From contig CANLQI010000001.1 of the NCBI GenBank assembly GCA_947493325.1, forward strand, positions 686,501 through 750,500: 64,000 nt of DNA, given 5' to 3'. The notes beneath the pieces were generated by a model. That model saw nothing but the letters and a program-made list of their open reading frames with translations, did no database searches and had not been told where the DNA came from. The position numbers and the translations under genes are program-made. Positions 46,471 to 56,501 of the stretch are shown piece after piece. This DNA is from an uncultured Sphingomonadaceae bacterium. GTDB lineage: Bacteria; Pseudomonadota; Alphaproteobacteria; Sphingomonadales; Sphingomonadaceae. Every line of letters begins with the position of its first letter. Positions within the stretch are counted from its first letter, which is position 1.

Positions 46471-48258
46471 TCAGCTGCTCTCTGGCGCCGGGTCTGAATC
46501 ATGGTGCGACTTAAGCGCCGGCTCTTGGGTCAGCCCGCCATCTTCCATGATTTTGCGGCGAAATTCGTCGCGCTTGTCGTGGACGGAGGCGATTACGGGC
46601 CCCATGGCCACGCCCAGATCCACCAGCAGGGCTTCGGATATCTGTAGCGAGCTTTCCAGCGTTTCGGGAACGGCCACGCTGGCGCCCATCCGGTATAATT
46701 CAGCGGCATGGTCTGTGTCGCGGGCGCGCGATACGATCGGCAGGTCAGGAACCCAGCCCCGGACACGTTTGACGATCTGCGCTGCCAGCACAGGCTCGTC
46801 CATCGTGATGACAAGCGCATCGGCGTGACCGAGTTTCAGCCGGTCGACAATGCCGGGCCGCGAAATGTCTCCATAGACGGCATTATAACCCTTGCGCCGC
46901 GCAACGGCGATGGTGTCAATATCCGAATCCACCGCAATATAGGGCTTGCCATGCTCTTTCAGCATGTCGGCAACCAACATACCGATGCGGCCGAAACCGA
47001 AAATGACGGTGCGATGCGCACTTTCGCTTTCGTCGATATGTACGCTTTGTTCGTTGCTTTTCATGTCGAGCCAGCGCGCCACATCATGGCCAAGCCGCGC
47101 GAGTAGAGGCGTGATCGTCAGGCCGATCGCCGTCACAATCTGCCAGAACTGTGCTGTGCTGGCACCGATAAGACCCGCTGCCGATGCGCTGGCGAGCACG
47201 ATCAGGGTGGTTTCCGACGGGCTCGACATCAGCAGGCCCGCTTCTGCCGACGTGCCCTTGGCCGCGCCCGAAAAGCGCAGCAAAAGGCCCGTGACAAGCG
47301 TTTTGACGGTAATCACGCCGACCACGGCCAATGTGAGCGATCCCCAGTTATGGGCAATGACTTTCAGGTCGACACTCATGCCCACGGTGATAAGGAATAT
47401 GCCGAGCGCCAGCCCTTTGAATGGCTCGATAATGCTTTCAACTTCGCCGTGATAGTCGGTTTCCGCAATAATCAGCCCGGCGAGCAATGCTCCGACAATG
47501 GGGGACAGGCCAACGGCTGCAGTTGCCAACGCTGATGCGATGACAACCAAGAGACTGGCCGACAGGAACAGTTCCGGGCTTTTCGTTCGCGCGGCCTGTG
47601 CGAACAGGCGGGGCAGCAGAAAGCGGCCGAGTATCAGCATCGCGACAATGACGAGCGTGCCTTCCCACAATGTTGTCGCCAGGCCTTCCAGCCCGTCACT
47701 TTCGGCATAGGGCGCAAGCGCGCCCAATATGAAGATGATAGGGACAATCGCCATATCCTCGAACAGCAGCATGGCAAGTGCAGCGCGGCCCACCGGCGAT
47801 GCCGTTCCAGACATGGGCAGCACCAGCGCCGTCGATGACAGGGCAAGCGCCAGACCCAGCCCCATGGCCCCGGCCCACTGCTGCCCCATCAGATAAAGCG
47901 CAGTGCCGATGATGAAACCGGCGATAAGCAGCTCGGCCGCCCCCACGCCAAATACCAGTTTCCGCATCGTCCATAAACGCTTAAAAGATAGCTCTAAGCC
48001 TATGGAAAACAGAAGTAATATTATACCAAAATCGGCAAACGGCTTGATCGCCTCCGTGTCTGTTATGGTGATATATTGCAGCCATGGCGCGCGGTCGACC
48101 AGCGAACCAAGTCCAGCCGGACCGACCAATATGCCGACCAGGATAAAGCCGATAATCGGTGTGATGCGAAACCGGTTGAACGCCGGGATAACAATCCCTG
48201 CCGCGCCCAGAATGACGAGTGCGTCTGCTACGGTTTTATATTCAATTTCCCCTGCCAT
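46471..48258 (-). CDS. Kef-type K+:H+ antiporter (CPA2 family)
   Basis: A 595-residue cation:proton antiporter. About 12-13 helices make up the N-terminal 400 residues, with the CPA2 features PLVGALLAGLIIAETDYH-like sequence (SPIVGALLAGLII) and LLFSIGLELSF. A TrkA-N/RCK Rossmann domain follows from about residue 430, with RTVIFGFGRIGMLVADML and VDSDID, then a regulatory tail. Such proteins release K+ or balance pH when triggered by glutathione adducts or nucleotides; whether this one answers to glutathione is unknown. The length lies between KefB/C and YbaL members. Confidence 0.92.
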   Translation of the reverse strand: MAGEIEYKTVADALVILGAAGIVIPAFNRFRITPIIGFILVGILVGPAGLGSLVDRAPWLQYITITDTEAIKPFADFGIILLLFSIGLELSFKRLWTMRKLVFGVGAAELLIAGFIIGTALYLMGQQWAGAMGLGLALALSSTALVLPMSGTASPVGRAALAMLLFEDMAIVPIIFILGALAPYAESDGLEGLATTLWEGTLVIVAMLILGRFLLPRLFAQAARTKSPELFLSASLLVVIASALATAAVGLSPIVGALLAGLIIAETDYHGEVESIIEPFKGLALGIFLITVGMSVDLKVIAHNWGSLTLAVVGVITVKTLVTGLLLRFSGAAKGTSAEAGLLMSSPSETTLIVLASASAAGLIGASTAQFWQIVTAIGLTITPLLARLGHDVARWLDMKSNEQSVHIDESESAHRTVIFGFGRIGMLVADMLKEHGKPYIAVDSDIDTIAVARRKGYNAVYGDISRPGIVDRLKLGHADALVITMDEPVLAAQIVKRVRGWVPDLPIVSRARDTDHAAELYRMGASVAVPETLESSLQISEALLVDLGVAMGPVIASVHDKRDEFRRKIMEDGGLTQEPALKSHHDSDPAPESS

Positions 48259-48547
48259 GCGGGCACTATAACTCCATTGCTACAGACACGTTAGCATTAA
48301 TAATGAAAAATTCGCGAGAACAGGGTTGTGGGCGCAGCAAGGCACGAATGACCATCCATTCTCCACGCCGCTGCTGTCATTCCTGCGAAGGCAGGAATCC
48401 AGCTGACCTTGTGCATAGCAAGACAATTGTGACTAAGGCAGCAGCCTATCAACAGGTCGGCAGGATGGAATAGCAGTTCCTGCCCGTTGGCATGATATCC
48501 GAACCCGGGCCTATGCAGAGGTAGCCTATATGGCAGAAGGCCTGAGC
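48259..48547. repeat. Intergenic region with a single REP-like palindrome
   Basis: This 289-bp gap between the Kef-type gene's start and the icd stop holds one palindromic repeat at 48376-48405 (TTCCTGC-GAAG-GCAGGAA with a CCAGCTG tail), the same family as the pair near greB but without a visible partner. I see no gene and no clear promoter motif. Confidence 0.55.
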
Positions 48548-49768
48548 TTACTGCCAGCTGCCCATTTCGTTTTCGAGGTTCACGCGGATCGCCTCAAAGA
48601 ACTGTTCCGTCGTCATCCAGTTCTGGTTGGGGCCGATCAGGATCGCGAGATCCTTGGTCATATCGCCGCTTTCCACCGTTTTGATGCAGACCTGCTCCAG
48701 CGTTTCGGCAAAGCGCACCACTTCGGGCGTTTCGTCGAATTTGCCACGGTACATCAGGCCGCGTGTCCACGCAAAGATCGAGGCAATCGGGTTGGTCGAT
48801 GTCGCCTTGCCCTGCTGGTGCATGCGGTAGTGGCGGGTTACTGTGCCGTGTGCAGCTTCCGCTTCGACAGTCTTGCCGTCGGGACGCATCAGCACGGATG
48901 TCATCAGGCCGAGCGAGCCAAAGCCCTGTGCCACCGTGTCGGACTGCACATCGCCGTCATAGTTTTTACAGGCCCAGACAAACTTGCCGTTCCACTTCAT
49001 GGCCGATGCGACCATATCGTCGATCAGGCGGTGTTGATACTCAATACCATGTTTATCGAACTGTTCCTTGAATTCACTCTCAAAAATCTCTTCAAACAGG
49101 TCTTTGAAGCGGCCATCATAGGCTTTCATAATGGTGTTTTTGGTCGAAAGGTAGACGGGCCATTTGCGGTCCAGGCCATAGTTGAGCGATGCGCGGGCAA
49201 AGTCGCGGATGGAATCGTCCAGATTATACATCGCCATTGCCACGCCCGGCGAGGGGAACTGGAACACTTCTTCGTCAATATTCGTGCCATCATCGCCTTC
49301 ATAGACGAGGCGCAGCTTGCCGGGGCCGGGGACACGGAAGTCGGTGGCTTTATACTGGTCACCAAATGCATGGCGGCCGATAACGATCGGGTCAGTCCAG
49401 CCGGGTACCAGCCGCGGCACATTGTCAATCACGATGGGTTCGCGGAACACCACGCCGCCCAGGATATTGCGGATTGTGCCATTGGGCGATTTCCACATTT
49501 TCTTCAGGTCAAATTCTTCAACGCGCGCTTCATCGGGCGTGATGGTGGCGCATTTGACGCCGACACCGTGCTCGCGGATTGCGTTGGCGCTGTCGACTGT
49601 GATCTTGTCGTTGGTCTCGTCGCGTTTCTGGACAGACAAATCGTAATATTTCAGGTCGATATCCAAGTATGGCAGGATGAGCCGCTCGCGAATCCATTCC
49701 CAGATGATGCGTGTCATTTCATCGCCGTCGAGTTCAACGACCGGATTTTTTACCTTGATTTTTGCCAT
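48548..49768 (-). CDS. icd: NADP-dependent isocitrate dehydrogenase
   Basis: A 406-residue enzyme converting isocitrate to 2-oxoglutarate in the citric acid cycle. The sequence is of the eukaryote-like homodimeric type II class, seen in [49 protein letters not shown] and the cofactor region [18 protein letters not shown], where the His-Arg residues suit NADP. Length is standard. It supplies 2-oxoglutarate and NADPH that the NADP-type glutamate dehydrogenase encoded at 52.4 kb would use. The start is the ATG at 49768, with AGGAAAG about 14 bases upstream. Confidence 0.97.
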   Translation of the reverse strand: MAKIKVKNPVVELDGDEMTRIIWEWIRERLILPYLDIDLKYYDLSVQKRDETNDKITVDSANAIREHGVGVKCATITPDEARVEEFDLKKMWKSPNGTIRNILGGVVFREPIVIDNVPRLVPGWTDPIVIGRHAFGDQYKATDFRVPGPGKLRLVYEGDDGTNIDEEVFQFPSPGVAMAMYNLDDSIRDFARASLNYGLDRKWPVYLSTKNTIMKAYDGRFKDLFEEIFESEFKEQFDKHGIEYQHRLIDDMVASAMKWNGKFVWACKNYDGDVQSDTVAQGFGSLGLMTSVLMRPDGKTVEAEAAHGTVTRHYRMHQQGKATSTNPIASIFAWTRGLMYRGKFDETPEVVRFAETLEQVCIKTVESGDMTKDLAILIGPNQNWMTTEQFFEAIRVNLENEMGSWQ

Positions 49769-49996
49769 ATTTTATCTGTCTTTCCTGTGAGGGAGGAATC
49801 GCGCCTCGCGGCTTTGCTGGCAGTGTCTTAGCAAAGATGGGCGCAGTTTCAACCACGACATTGTCATATTTATTGGGTCATAATTATGGAGGCATAATAT
49901 GGGCCTTGCCCATCACCGCGTTGCTATTCACCGAAAAGCGACGTTATTCGTCACAAGAATATTGTAACATCGCTTTGCAATCCCTAGTAGAGGGCC

Positions 49997-50731
49997 ATGT
50001 CCAATGAAATTTTAGATAATAAGGGCGGCGGCATTGCCAAATGGAGCTTTCCGCCTGTCCATCCCGAAGGCCGTAAATTTGCGCTGATATCCGGTGTAAT
50101 ATGCCTGTTTTTTGCATTAATGGCGTGGGAAACGCTGGCCTGGCCGATGGCGGGTATCACCTTATGGGTGTTGGCATTTTTCCGTGATCCGGTGCGCGTG
50201 ACGCAGCAGGGTGATACATTCATCACAGCCCCCGCAGACGGTCTTGTCACGCTGATCGAACAGGTTCCGCCGCCGCCTGAACTTGCCGGGGACGAAGGAC
50301 TGGGCGACGAGCCAATGATGCGCGTGTCGATTTTCATGAGCGTGTTCGATGTGCATATCAACCGTGCACCGATAGGCGGTACTATCAAACGGGTGGCCTA
50401 TATTTCGGGCAAATTCCTGAATGCGGACCTTGATAAGGCGAGCGAAGAGAATGAGCGGCAGCATTTCCTGATCGAACGCGGTGACGGGGTACGCATCGGC
50501 TTTACGCAGATTGCGGGGCTGGTAGCGCGGCGGATCGTGCCCTTTGTGAAGGAAGGCGATTTTGTTGCCGCTGGGCAGCGGGTCGGCCTGATCCGATTTG
50601 GCAGCCGCGTTGACGTTTACCTTCCGCACGGGACGCAGCCGCGGATCGTCAAGGGTCAGCGGATTGTTGCGGGTGAGACGATATTGGCGGAAATGGGCGA
50701 AACCAAGCTGCTGACCGGAGTTGGCCAATAA
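49997..50731 (+). CDS. psd: Phosphatidylserine decarboxylase
   Basis: A 244-residue short-form enzyme that makes phosphatidylethanolamine. It is made as a proenzyme and cuts itself to form a pyruvoyl group; the cleavage motif here is RFGSRVDVY with Gly-Ser, Ser203 becoming the pyruvoyl residue. Two hydrophobic helices are near residues 27-60. The family segments [16 protein letters not shown] and ITSPADG-like ITAPADGLV are present. pssA starts 33 bases after the stop on the same strand, so two successive steps of phosphatidylethanolamine synthesis are encoded together. Confidence 0.95.
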   Translation: MSNEILDNKGGGIAKWSFPPVHPEGRKFALISGVICLFFALMAWETLAWPMAGITLWVLAFFRDPVRVTQQGDTFITAPADGLVTLIEQVPPPPELAGDEGLGDEPMMRVSIFMSVFDVHINRAPIGGTIKRVAYISGKFLNADLDKASEENERQHFLIERGDGVRIGFTQIAGLVARRIVPFVKEGDFVAAGQRVGLIRFGSRVDVYLPHGTQPRIVKGQRIVAGETILAEMGETKLLTGVGQ

Positions 50732-50764
50732 TGCCGCATATCACGCAGCGGGCCGATTGAACGG

Positions 50765-51592
50765 ATGTCGGGCAAGAAACCCCGCCGTTTTTCGCCGCGC
50801 GCAATAGCACGGCGCCGCACGAGATTACGCGAGGGACTGAGCCTTCGGGCGATGGTGCCCAACGCAATCACTGTTACCGCTTTATGTTTCGGGCTGACCG
50901 GCATTCGCTTTGCCTTTACCGGTCATTTCGAACTGGCCGCCGCATCTATCATATTGGCGGGCGTACTTGATGGGCTTGATGGCCGGATCGCGCGGATGAT
51001 GAATGCGCAGAGCCGGTTTGGCGCGGAACTGGATTCTCTCGCGGACTCGATCGCCTTCGGTGTTTCCCCCGCTTTTGTGATCTATCTGTGGTCGCTGCAG
51101 GATATGCCGCGTTTTGGCTGGATCATATCGCTGGCAATTGCCGTATGCTGCGCGCTGCGTCTGGCGCGGTTCAATGCGCAGATCGATATGGATGAACAGC
51201 CGCATAAATCCGCGGGTTTCCTGACCGGTATACCGGCACCGACGGGTGCGGGGCTCATATTCCTGCCGCTCTATTTGTGGTTCATTACCGGCGAGGACTG
51301 GTTTCGCCATTACAGCGTTGTCGCGCCATGGGTCGCTATAATCGCGTTTCTGATGATCTCCAACGTGGCGACATTCAGCTGGACTTCATTGCGGCTCAGA
51401 CGCAATATCCGTTTGGAGGCGATTGCCATTGTCGGCCTGTTTGGCGCAGCGTTGCTGACCAATCCGTGGCACGCGCTGGCGGGCATCAGCATAGGCTATA
51501 TTTTGCTGATACCTTTTGGCATAAGGAGCTATGCCAAGGTGAAAAAACGGCGGCTGGCGGAGCAAGCTGAAGCAGGGGAGGCGGATAAATGA
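50765..51592 (+). CDS. pssA: CDP-diacylglycerol-serine O-phosphatidyltransferase
   Basis: A 275-residue membrane enzyme of the CDP-alcohol phosphotransferase family, making phosphatidylserine. The signature is complete: DGLDGRIARMMNAQSRFG followed by AELDSLADS. Eight or so hydrophobic helices follow a very basic N-terminus rich in arginine, which may contact anionic membrane or ribosomes. It follows psd by 33 bases, and its stop overlaps the start of the SRPBCC gene in ATGA, implying translational coupling of all three. Confidence 0.95.
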   Translation: MSGKKPRRFSPRAIARRRTRLREGLSLRAMVPNAITVTALCFGLTGIRFAFTGHFELAAASIILAGVLDGLDGRIARMMNAQSRFGAELDSLADSIAFGVSPAFVIYLWSLQDMPRFGWIISLAIAVCCALRLARFNAQIDMDEQPHKSAGFLTGIPAPTGAGLIFLPLYLWFITGEDWFRHYSVVAPWVAIIAFLMISNVATFSWTSLRLRRNIRLEAIAIVGLFGAALLTNPWHALAGISIGYILLIPFGIRSYAKVKKRRLAEQAEAGEADK

Positions 51593-52266
51593 AAAAGACA
51601 TTATTATGCATGAGCACGGCGGCAGCGGCTTTGCTGGCAGCACCTGCGGCACAGGCCGAAGTCATCGAACAGAATGATTATGGTTTTGCCGTGCGGCACA
51701 CCGTGCAGGTCAAGGCCAACCCTGACGATGTTTTCAAAATGCTGCGTTCGCCGTCAAAATGGTGGTCGGCGCAGCATAGCTGGACCGGTGATGCCGCCAA
51801 TTTCTATATGGATGCGCAGGCGGGCGGGTGTTTTTGCGAGCAGATACCGGCCGCGAAAGAAGGCGACAAGCGCGGCAGTGTCGAACATATGCGGATTGTC
51901 TTTGCGCAGCCGGGCAAGATGCTGCGCCTATCGGGTGCATTGGGCCCGCTGCAGGGCGAAGCCGTCAACGGCAAGCTGACCATCGCCATCAAGGCCAATA
52001 AGGACGCGACCACCACAATCGGTTTCGAATATGTTGTCGGCGGATTTATGCGTTTCAAAATGGATCAGATCGCGCCCGCAGTAGATGGCGTCATTGGCGA
52101 GCAGATTTCACGCCTTTCCATGCAACTTGGCCCGCTCCCTAAAAATGGTGAGGCCAAAAACGGCGGAGACAGTGAGACAGATACCGGGGAAGCTGAGGAA
52201 AAGAAAAGCAGCTTTGATGAAGAATTCGGTAAAGATACTGCGGAAAAACAAGACTCACCGAAGTAG
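51589..52266 (+). CDS. Exported SRPBCC-fold protein
   Basis: A 225-residue protein with a signal peptide (cleavage near PAAQAEV, residues 20-25) and a START/SRPBCC-like body: VKANPDDVFKMLRSPSKWWSAQHSW is the typical opening strand and helix. Such folds hold hydrophobic ligands. The C-terminal about 40 residues are polar and charged, and likely disordered. It is coupled to pssA by an ATGA overlap, so a lipid-related periplasmic role is plausible but unproven. A short CATTGC/GCAATG hairpin lies about 30-50 bases after the stop. Confidence 0.85.
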   Translation: MKKTLLCMSTAAAALLAAPAAQAEVIEQNDYGFAVRHTVQVKANPDDVFKMLRSPSKWWSAQHSWTGDAANFYMDAQAGGCFCEQIPAAKEGDKRGSVEHMRIVFAQPGKMLRLSGALGPLQGEAVNGKLTIAIKANKDATTTIGFEYVVGGFMRFKMDQIAPAVDGVIGEQISRLSMQLGPLPKNGEAKNGGDSETDTGEAEEKKSSFDEEFGKDTAEKQDSPK

Positions 52267-52449
52267 AGCGAGCCAATATCATGGGGTCATTGCAAATCCG
52301 GCAATGAGTTAGTGACGTGCCGCACATAATGTGATTTATAGAGATCATATAAACAAATTATAAGCTGCCAGAAAATATAACAGGCAAGCACCATGGTCGC
52401 ATAATCACAATCTTCCTGCCCGCGCAGGAGGCAAGCAGGAGACTATGCG

Positions 52450-53805
52450 ATGGCAGTTTCAGACCATGTAGACTTGGATACATTTATCAAAGGTGTTGAA
52501 AAACGTAATCCGGGGCAGGAAGAATTTGTCCAAGCCGTGACCGAAGTCGCGCAGGATATTTACGATTTTATCGAAGATAAGGAAGAATATCACGAAGCGC
52601 AGATTTTGCGGCGGATTGCGGAGCCTGACCGCGTCGTATCGTTCCGGGTCTGCTGGGAGGATGACAACCACAATATCCGCGTACAGCGCGGCTGGCGGGT
52701 GCAGAACAACAATGCCATTGGCCCGTATAAGGGCGGCATTCGCTTTCATCCCAGCGTGACCGAAAGTGTACTGAAATTTCTGGCATTTGAACAGACGTTC
52801 AAAAATTCACTGACCGGCCTGCCGATGGGCGGAGGCAAGGGCGGCGCGAATTTCAATCCGCGCGGCAAATCGGACGCCGAAGTCATGCGCTTCTGCCAGT
52901 CGTTTATAACCGAGCTTTACCGCCATATCGGCCCTGATACCGATGTACCCGCGGGCGATATTGGCGTAGGCGCACGTGAGATCGGCTATATGTTTGGCCA
53001 GTATAAGCGCATCACCGGCCGCTGGGAAGGCGTGCTCACCGGCAAGGGCATGGAATATGGCGGTTCGCAGATGCGGCCCGAGGCCACCGGTTATGGCGCG
53101 GTTTATTTCCTTGAAAACATGCTGAAGCACAAGGATGACAGCATTGACGGCAAAACCGCTGTTATTTCGGGTTCCGGCAATGTGGCGACGCATGCGGCTG
53201 AACAGATTGTCAAACAGGGCGGCAAAGTGCTGACCATGTCCGACAGCGGCGGGTTTATTCATGATGAAGACGGTATCGACCAGGAAAAGATCGACTGGAT
53301 CAAGGACCTTAAAAATAACCAGCGCGGGCGGATCAGCGAATATGCCGACGAGTTTTCGGGAGCCAGCTATCACGAAGGCGAACGGCCGTGGGGCGTCGCA
53401 TGCGATCTGGCCCTGCCATGTGCCACGCAGAATGAACTGAACGGCGATGAAGCCAAAACGCTGGTTGATAACGGCGTGATCGCCGTATCCGAAGGCGCGA
53501 ACATGCCGACAACGCTGGAGGGCGTGCATATCTTTCACGACGCGAAAATCATGTACGGCCCCGGCAAAGCCGCCAATGCGGGCGGTGTTGCGGTATCCGG
53601 CCTGGAAATGAGCCAGAATGCGGAGCGCATCAGCTGGAACCATGAACGGCTGGGCAATATGCTGACCGAACTGATGGAAGGTATCCACGAAAAATGCGTT
53701 GAATATGGCGATGATGGCAATGGCTATGTTGATTATGTGAAGGGCGCAAATATCGCGGGTTTCAAAAAAGTGGCCGATGCGATGCTGGCTTATGGCGTGG
53801 TTTGA
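52450..53805 (+). CDS. gdhA: NADP-specific glutamate dehydrogenase
   Basis: A 451-residue enzyme that aminates 2-oxoglutarate to glutamate with NADPH. The substrate region FKNSLTGLPMGGGKGGANF contains the catalytic lysine, DVPAGDIGVGAREIG carries the aspartate, and the Rossmann segment VISGSGNVATHAAEQ binds the cofactor. The length and the MGGGKGG form are those of the hexameric biosynthetic class (EC 1.4.1.4). An AGGAG site lies 8 bases before the ATG. It stands alone, about 180 bases after the SRPBCC gene, and a REPIN-like repeat follows its stop. Confidence 0.97.
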   Translation: MAVSDHVDLDTFIKGVEKRNPGQEEFVQAVTEVAQDIYDFIEDKEEYHEAQILRRIAEPDRVVSFRVCWEDDNHNIRVQRGWRVQNNNAIGPYKGGIRFHPSVTESVLKFLAFEQTFKNSLTGLPMGGGKGGANFNPRGKSDAEVMRFCQSFITELYRHIGPDTDVPAGDIGVGAREIGYMFGQYKRITGRWEGVLTGKGMEYGGSQMRPEATGYGAVYFLENMLKHKDDSIDGKTAVISGSGNVATHAAEQIVKQGGKVLTMSDSGGFIHDEDGIDQEKIDWIKDLKNNQRGRISEYADEFSGASYHEGERPWGVACDLALPCATQNELNGDEAKTLVDNGVIAVSEGANMPTTLEGVHIFHDAKIMYGPGKAANAGGVAVSGLEMSQNAERISWNHERLGNMLTELMEGIHEKCVEYGDDGNGYVDYVKGANIAGFKKVADAMLAYGVV

Positions 53806-53835
53806 CTCGCCAAAACTGAAGACATTGAAGTGTTC

Positions 53836-53924
53836 TTCACCCCGGACTTGATCCGGGTCCAATTCCTGACTCTTCCGCTTGGTTCAAGCTCAGGGGCTGG
53901 ATTCCCGCTTTCGCGGGAATGACG
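53836..53924. repeat. REPIN-like inverted pair after gdhA
   Basis: The left palindrome has CCCGG...CCGGG at about 53840-53856 with the tail TCCA. The right palindrome, TTCCCGC-TTTC-GCGGGAA (53902-53919), has the tail CTGG on its inner side and GACG outside. The two face each other about 40 bases apart in the 239-bp gap between gdhA and the RimB-like gene. Confidence 0.65.
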
Positions 53925-54044
53925 AATAACTGGTTTTATGAGGCTAAGCGGCCGAGCCGTTTTAACTGCTACAAATAATTCGCTTGCGGAAAGACCCTTT
54001 GAAAACACTTGTGTCCGGAACGGTTTCTCGGGCACAAGCCCCAT

Positions 54045-54503
54045 ATGGCACTTGCATCCGCCCTTAAATTCCGACGCAAAAAAGCACCGGTCGAGATAGG
54101 CTGGGCGGAAATAGTCGATTTGCCCGAACTCGGCATTCTCGGCATTCCCGCCAAAATTGATACAGGAGCGCGTTCGTCAAGCATTTACGGCACGCATATC
54201 CGTGTTATTGAGCGTGATGATGAGGAATATCTGCGTTTCCGCCTGCGCACCGCGCCCAAACATTTTCATATGGTTGAGGCGCCGCTCGTCGAGCAGCGCC
54301 ATGTCACCAGTTCCAACGGACGCACTGAACACCGTTATGTCATACGCACGACATTAAAGATTGGTAGGCGCAAGAAACGTACCGAGATCACGATCAGCAA
54401 TCGCCGCAGTATGACTTTCCCGATGCTGGTCGGGCGCCGGGCGCTGAAAAACAGTTTTATTGTTAATGTCGCGCGCAAATATGTGTTAGGACATCCCGTA
54501 TAA
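54045..54503 (+). CDS. RimB-like retropepsin-fold protease
   Basis: A 152-residue protein of the family named ATP-dependent zinc protease (PF05618), whose fold is retropepsin-like. The aspartyl-protease-like motif is KIDTGARSSSI, with Asp39. The remainder shows paired beta strands and ends in TFPMLVGRRALKNSF, the second conserved piece. Genes of this family travel with rimK; the RimB member helps remove or regulate glutamate tails added by RimK to ribosomal protein S6. rimK lies 45 bases downstream on the same strand. The ATG at 54045 is chosen; the frame is open to a TTG at 54009. Confidence 0.87.
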   Translation: MALASALKFRRKKAPVEIGWAEIVDLPELGILGIPAKIDTGARSSSIYGTHIRVIERDDEEYLRFRLRTAPKHFHMVEAPLVEQRHVTSSNGRTEHRYVIRTTLKIGRRKKRTEITISNRRSMTFPMLVGRRALKNSFIVNVARKYVLGHPV

Positions 54504-54548
54504 TTTTTCGCTTTCGTACAGGCGCATCATTCCGATAGGAAAATTTTC

Positions 54549-55454
54549 ATGAAAATAGCTATGCTCGCCCGTAATCCGAACCTTTATTCGCACCGGCGGC
54601 TGGTGGAGGCGGCGGAGCAGCGCGGTCACGAGATCGACGTCATCAACACGCTGCGCTGCACGATGAACATTACCTCACATCGTCCCACCGTGCTGTATAA
54701 TGGCGAAACCCTGCGCGGCTATGAAGCTGTTATCCCGCGTATTGGCGCGTCGATTACGCAATATGGCCTTGCCGTGCTGCGCCAGTTTGAAATGATGGGG
54801 GTGTGGCCGCTCAACGAAAGCGTGGCCATTGGCCGCAGCCGTGACAAATTGCGGTCGATGCAAATTTTCGCAAAACACGGCCTTGGTCTGCCAGTCACGG
54901 CGTTTGCGCATGATCCGAACCAGACCGATGAAGTGCTGAAAATCGTGGGCGGCGCGCCCGCTGTCGTCAAACTGCTCGAAGGCACACAGGGCATCGGCGT
55001 GGTGCTGGGCGAAACCGAAAAGTCCGCCAAGTCGGTGATCGAGGCGTTCCGCGGTGCGAACGTCAACATATTGGTGCAGGAATTTATCAAGGAGGCGGGG
55101 TCGAGCGATATCCGCATTTTCGTGATTGGCGGCAAAGTGGTGGCCTCGATGATGCGCACCGGGGCAGAGGGGGATTTCCGCTCCAACCTGCACCGCGGCG
55201 GCAGCGCGAAAAATGTCAAGATTACGCCCGAAGAACGCTCGACCGCCGTGCGCGCCGCCAAAGTGATGGGGCTAAACGTGGCTGGCGTCGACATATTGCG
55301 CGCCAATCACGGCCCGGTCATTATGGAAGTGAACAGTTCGCCTGGGCTGGAAGGTATTGAGACATCGACTGGCAAGGATGTTGCCACGCGGATTATCGAA
55401 TTTATGGAAAAAAACGCCAAGCCCGGCGCGACGAAGACCAGAGGCAAGGGGTAA
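54549..55454 (+). CDS. rimK: RimK-family alpha-L-glutamate ligase
   Basis: A 301-residue ATP-grasp ligase that adds glutamate residues to the C-terminus of ribosomal protein S6. The N-terminal preATP-grasp domain leads to [15 protein letters not shown], then [23 protein letters not shown] and [28 protein letters not shown], the last with the metal-binding Glu-x-Asn. A GGAAAATTTTC run lies before the ATG. It follows the RimB-like gene and precedes a repeat cluster, after which an aspartoacylase-like gene appears on the other strand; these three families often cluster. Confidence 0.95.
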   Translation: MKIAMLARNPNLYSHRRLVEAAEQRGHEIDVINTLRCTMNITSHRPTVLYNGETLRGYEAVIPRIGASITQYGLAVLRQFEMMGVWPLNESVAIGRSRDKLRSMQIFAKHGLGLPVTAFAHDPNQTDEVLKIVGGAPAVVKLLEGTQGIGVVLGETEKSAKSVIEAFRGANVNILVQEFIKEAGSSDIRIFVIGGKVVASMMRTGAEGDFRSNLHRGGSAKNVKITPEERSTAVRAAKVMGLNVAGVDILRANHGPVIMEVNSSPGLEGIETSTGKDVATRIIEFMEKNAKPGATKTRGKG

Positions 55455-55470
55455 TTAAATTCCAGTCTGC

Positions 55471-55600
55471 ATGTACCCCGGCGCAGGCCGGGGTACATAT
55501 TTGCCACGCTTGCGCTTGCCGCTGTGGACCCCGACCTCAGGCATAGCCTGAGTTTATCCTGAGCGCCTGCCGCAGGCAGGCAGTCGAAGGGCCGGGGTAC
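55471..55600. repeat. Perfect palindrome and 74-bp composite repeat after rimK
   Basis: At 55471-55498 a 28-bp element is a perfect hairpin, ATGTACCCCGGC paired with GCCGGGGTACAT around GCAG. At 55527-55600 a 74-bp composite follows, containing CTCAGGC/GCCTGAG and GCCTGCC/GGCAGGC hairpins, with outer CCCCG / CGGGG ends. The same 74 bases recur inverted at 63080-63153 with 6 differences. The region separates convergent rimK and nnrD. Confidence 0.75.
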
Positions 55601-55617
55601 AATAGTCGTTGCCCCTG

Positions 55618-56499
55618 CTAATTCCCAAATCCGATACTGGAAGCGGGCGGCCTGCGCAAAATTGTGAGCGGCGCGCGGATGGCTTCGGGCAGGTCGTCGG
55701 CGATCAACCCGGGGCCGGCAATACAGCCTGCCTCGCCGTGCAGCCATACGGCAGCACAGGCCGCTTCGAAAGCGGGCATGGCCTGCGCCAGCAATCCGGT
55801 GACAAAGCCGCTCAGCACATCGCCTGAGCCTGCTGTAGCCAGATCAGGCGGGGCATTCGTGTTGATAACAGTGCGGCCACAGGGCGCGGCGATGATTGTC
55901 TCTGCGCCTTTCAGGACGATAATACTGTCCATATGCGCCGCCGCGGCGCAGACGCTTTCACTGCGCGACATGTCGTCAAACCGGCTTTCGAACAGGCGGT
56001 CAAATTCACCCTGATGCGGTGTCAGGACTGTGCCGCCGTTCCGGAGTTTCAAGATATCCGCCAGATCATCCGCGCGCCCGGCAAAGCTGGAAAAAATATC
56101 TGCGTCCAGCACCATGGCGCGGCCCTGCGCCGCTATGTTGCGGACGGCGGCCACTGTATCTTCGCCCACACCATAGGCCGGGCCAATGCATAATGCATTG
56201 ATGCGCGCATCATCCAATATGGCGGCGGGACCGGTCTGTGTATCCACCCGCCGCAGCATCAGCGCATCAGGTGCGCGTCCGGCATGTGCCGTGAGCGCGG
56301 AACCGGGCGCAGCAATACTCACAAGCCCCGCGCCAATGCGCAGCGCCGCCCGCGCGGCCAGCCGCGCCGCGCCAGCGCCTTGTATCCCGCCCGAAAATAC
56401 CGCTGCATGGCCGCGATCATATTTATGACTGTCTTCTTTCAGTTTTGGAAAAGCATCGCTCCATAATTCCGGCGCATTTTGGGCGGGTTCTTCGGTCAT
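55618..56499 (-). CDS. nnrD: NAD(P)H-hydrate dehydratase (stand-alone)
   Basis: A 293-residue ribokinase-like enzyme that repairs hydrated NAD(P)H using ATP or ADP. The dehydratase family features are SHKYDRGHAAVFSGG, LTPHQGEF and the catalytic-site ATAGSGDVLSGFVTGLLAQ. In many bacteria this domain is fused to a NAD(P)H-hydrate epimerase; here the epimerase half is missing and no epimerase gene is in the window. The ATG at 56499 is used; a GTG at 56505 would overlap the upstream stop in GTGA, also plausible. It lies directly behind the aspartoacylase-like gene. Confidence 0.9.
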   Translation of the reverse strand: MTEEPAQNAPELWSDAFPKLKEDSHKYDRGHAAVFSGGIQGAGAARLAARAALRIGAGLVSIAAPGSALTAHAGRAPDALMLRRVDTQTGPAAILDDARINALCIGPAYGVGEDTVAAVRNIAAQGRAMVLDADIFSSFAGRADDLADILKLRNGGTVLTPHQGEFDRLFESRFDDMSRSESVCAAAAHMDSIIVLKGAETIIAAPCGRTVINTNAPPDLATAGSGDVLSGFVTGLLAQAMPAFEAACAAVWLHGEAGCIAGPGLIADDLPEAIRAPLTILRRPPASSIGFGN

Positions 56500-56501
56500 T
56501 T

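Noticed and set aside
48530-49831. A 433-codon open frame antisense to icd
   Set aside because: It mirrors icd codon structure on the opposite strand and has no recognisable domain; long antisense frames are common where third-position G+C is high.
52807-53862. A 351-codon open frame antisense to gdhA
   Set aside because: Shadow of gdhA; no domain or ribosome-binding site.
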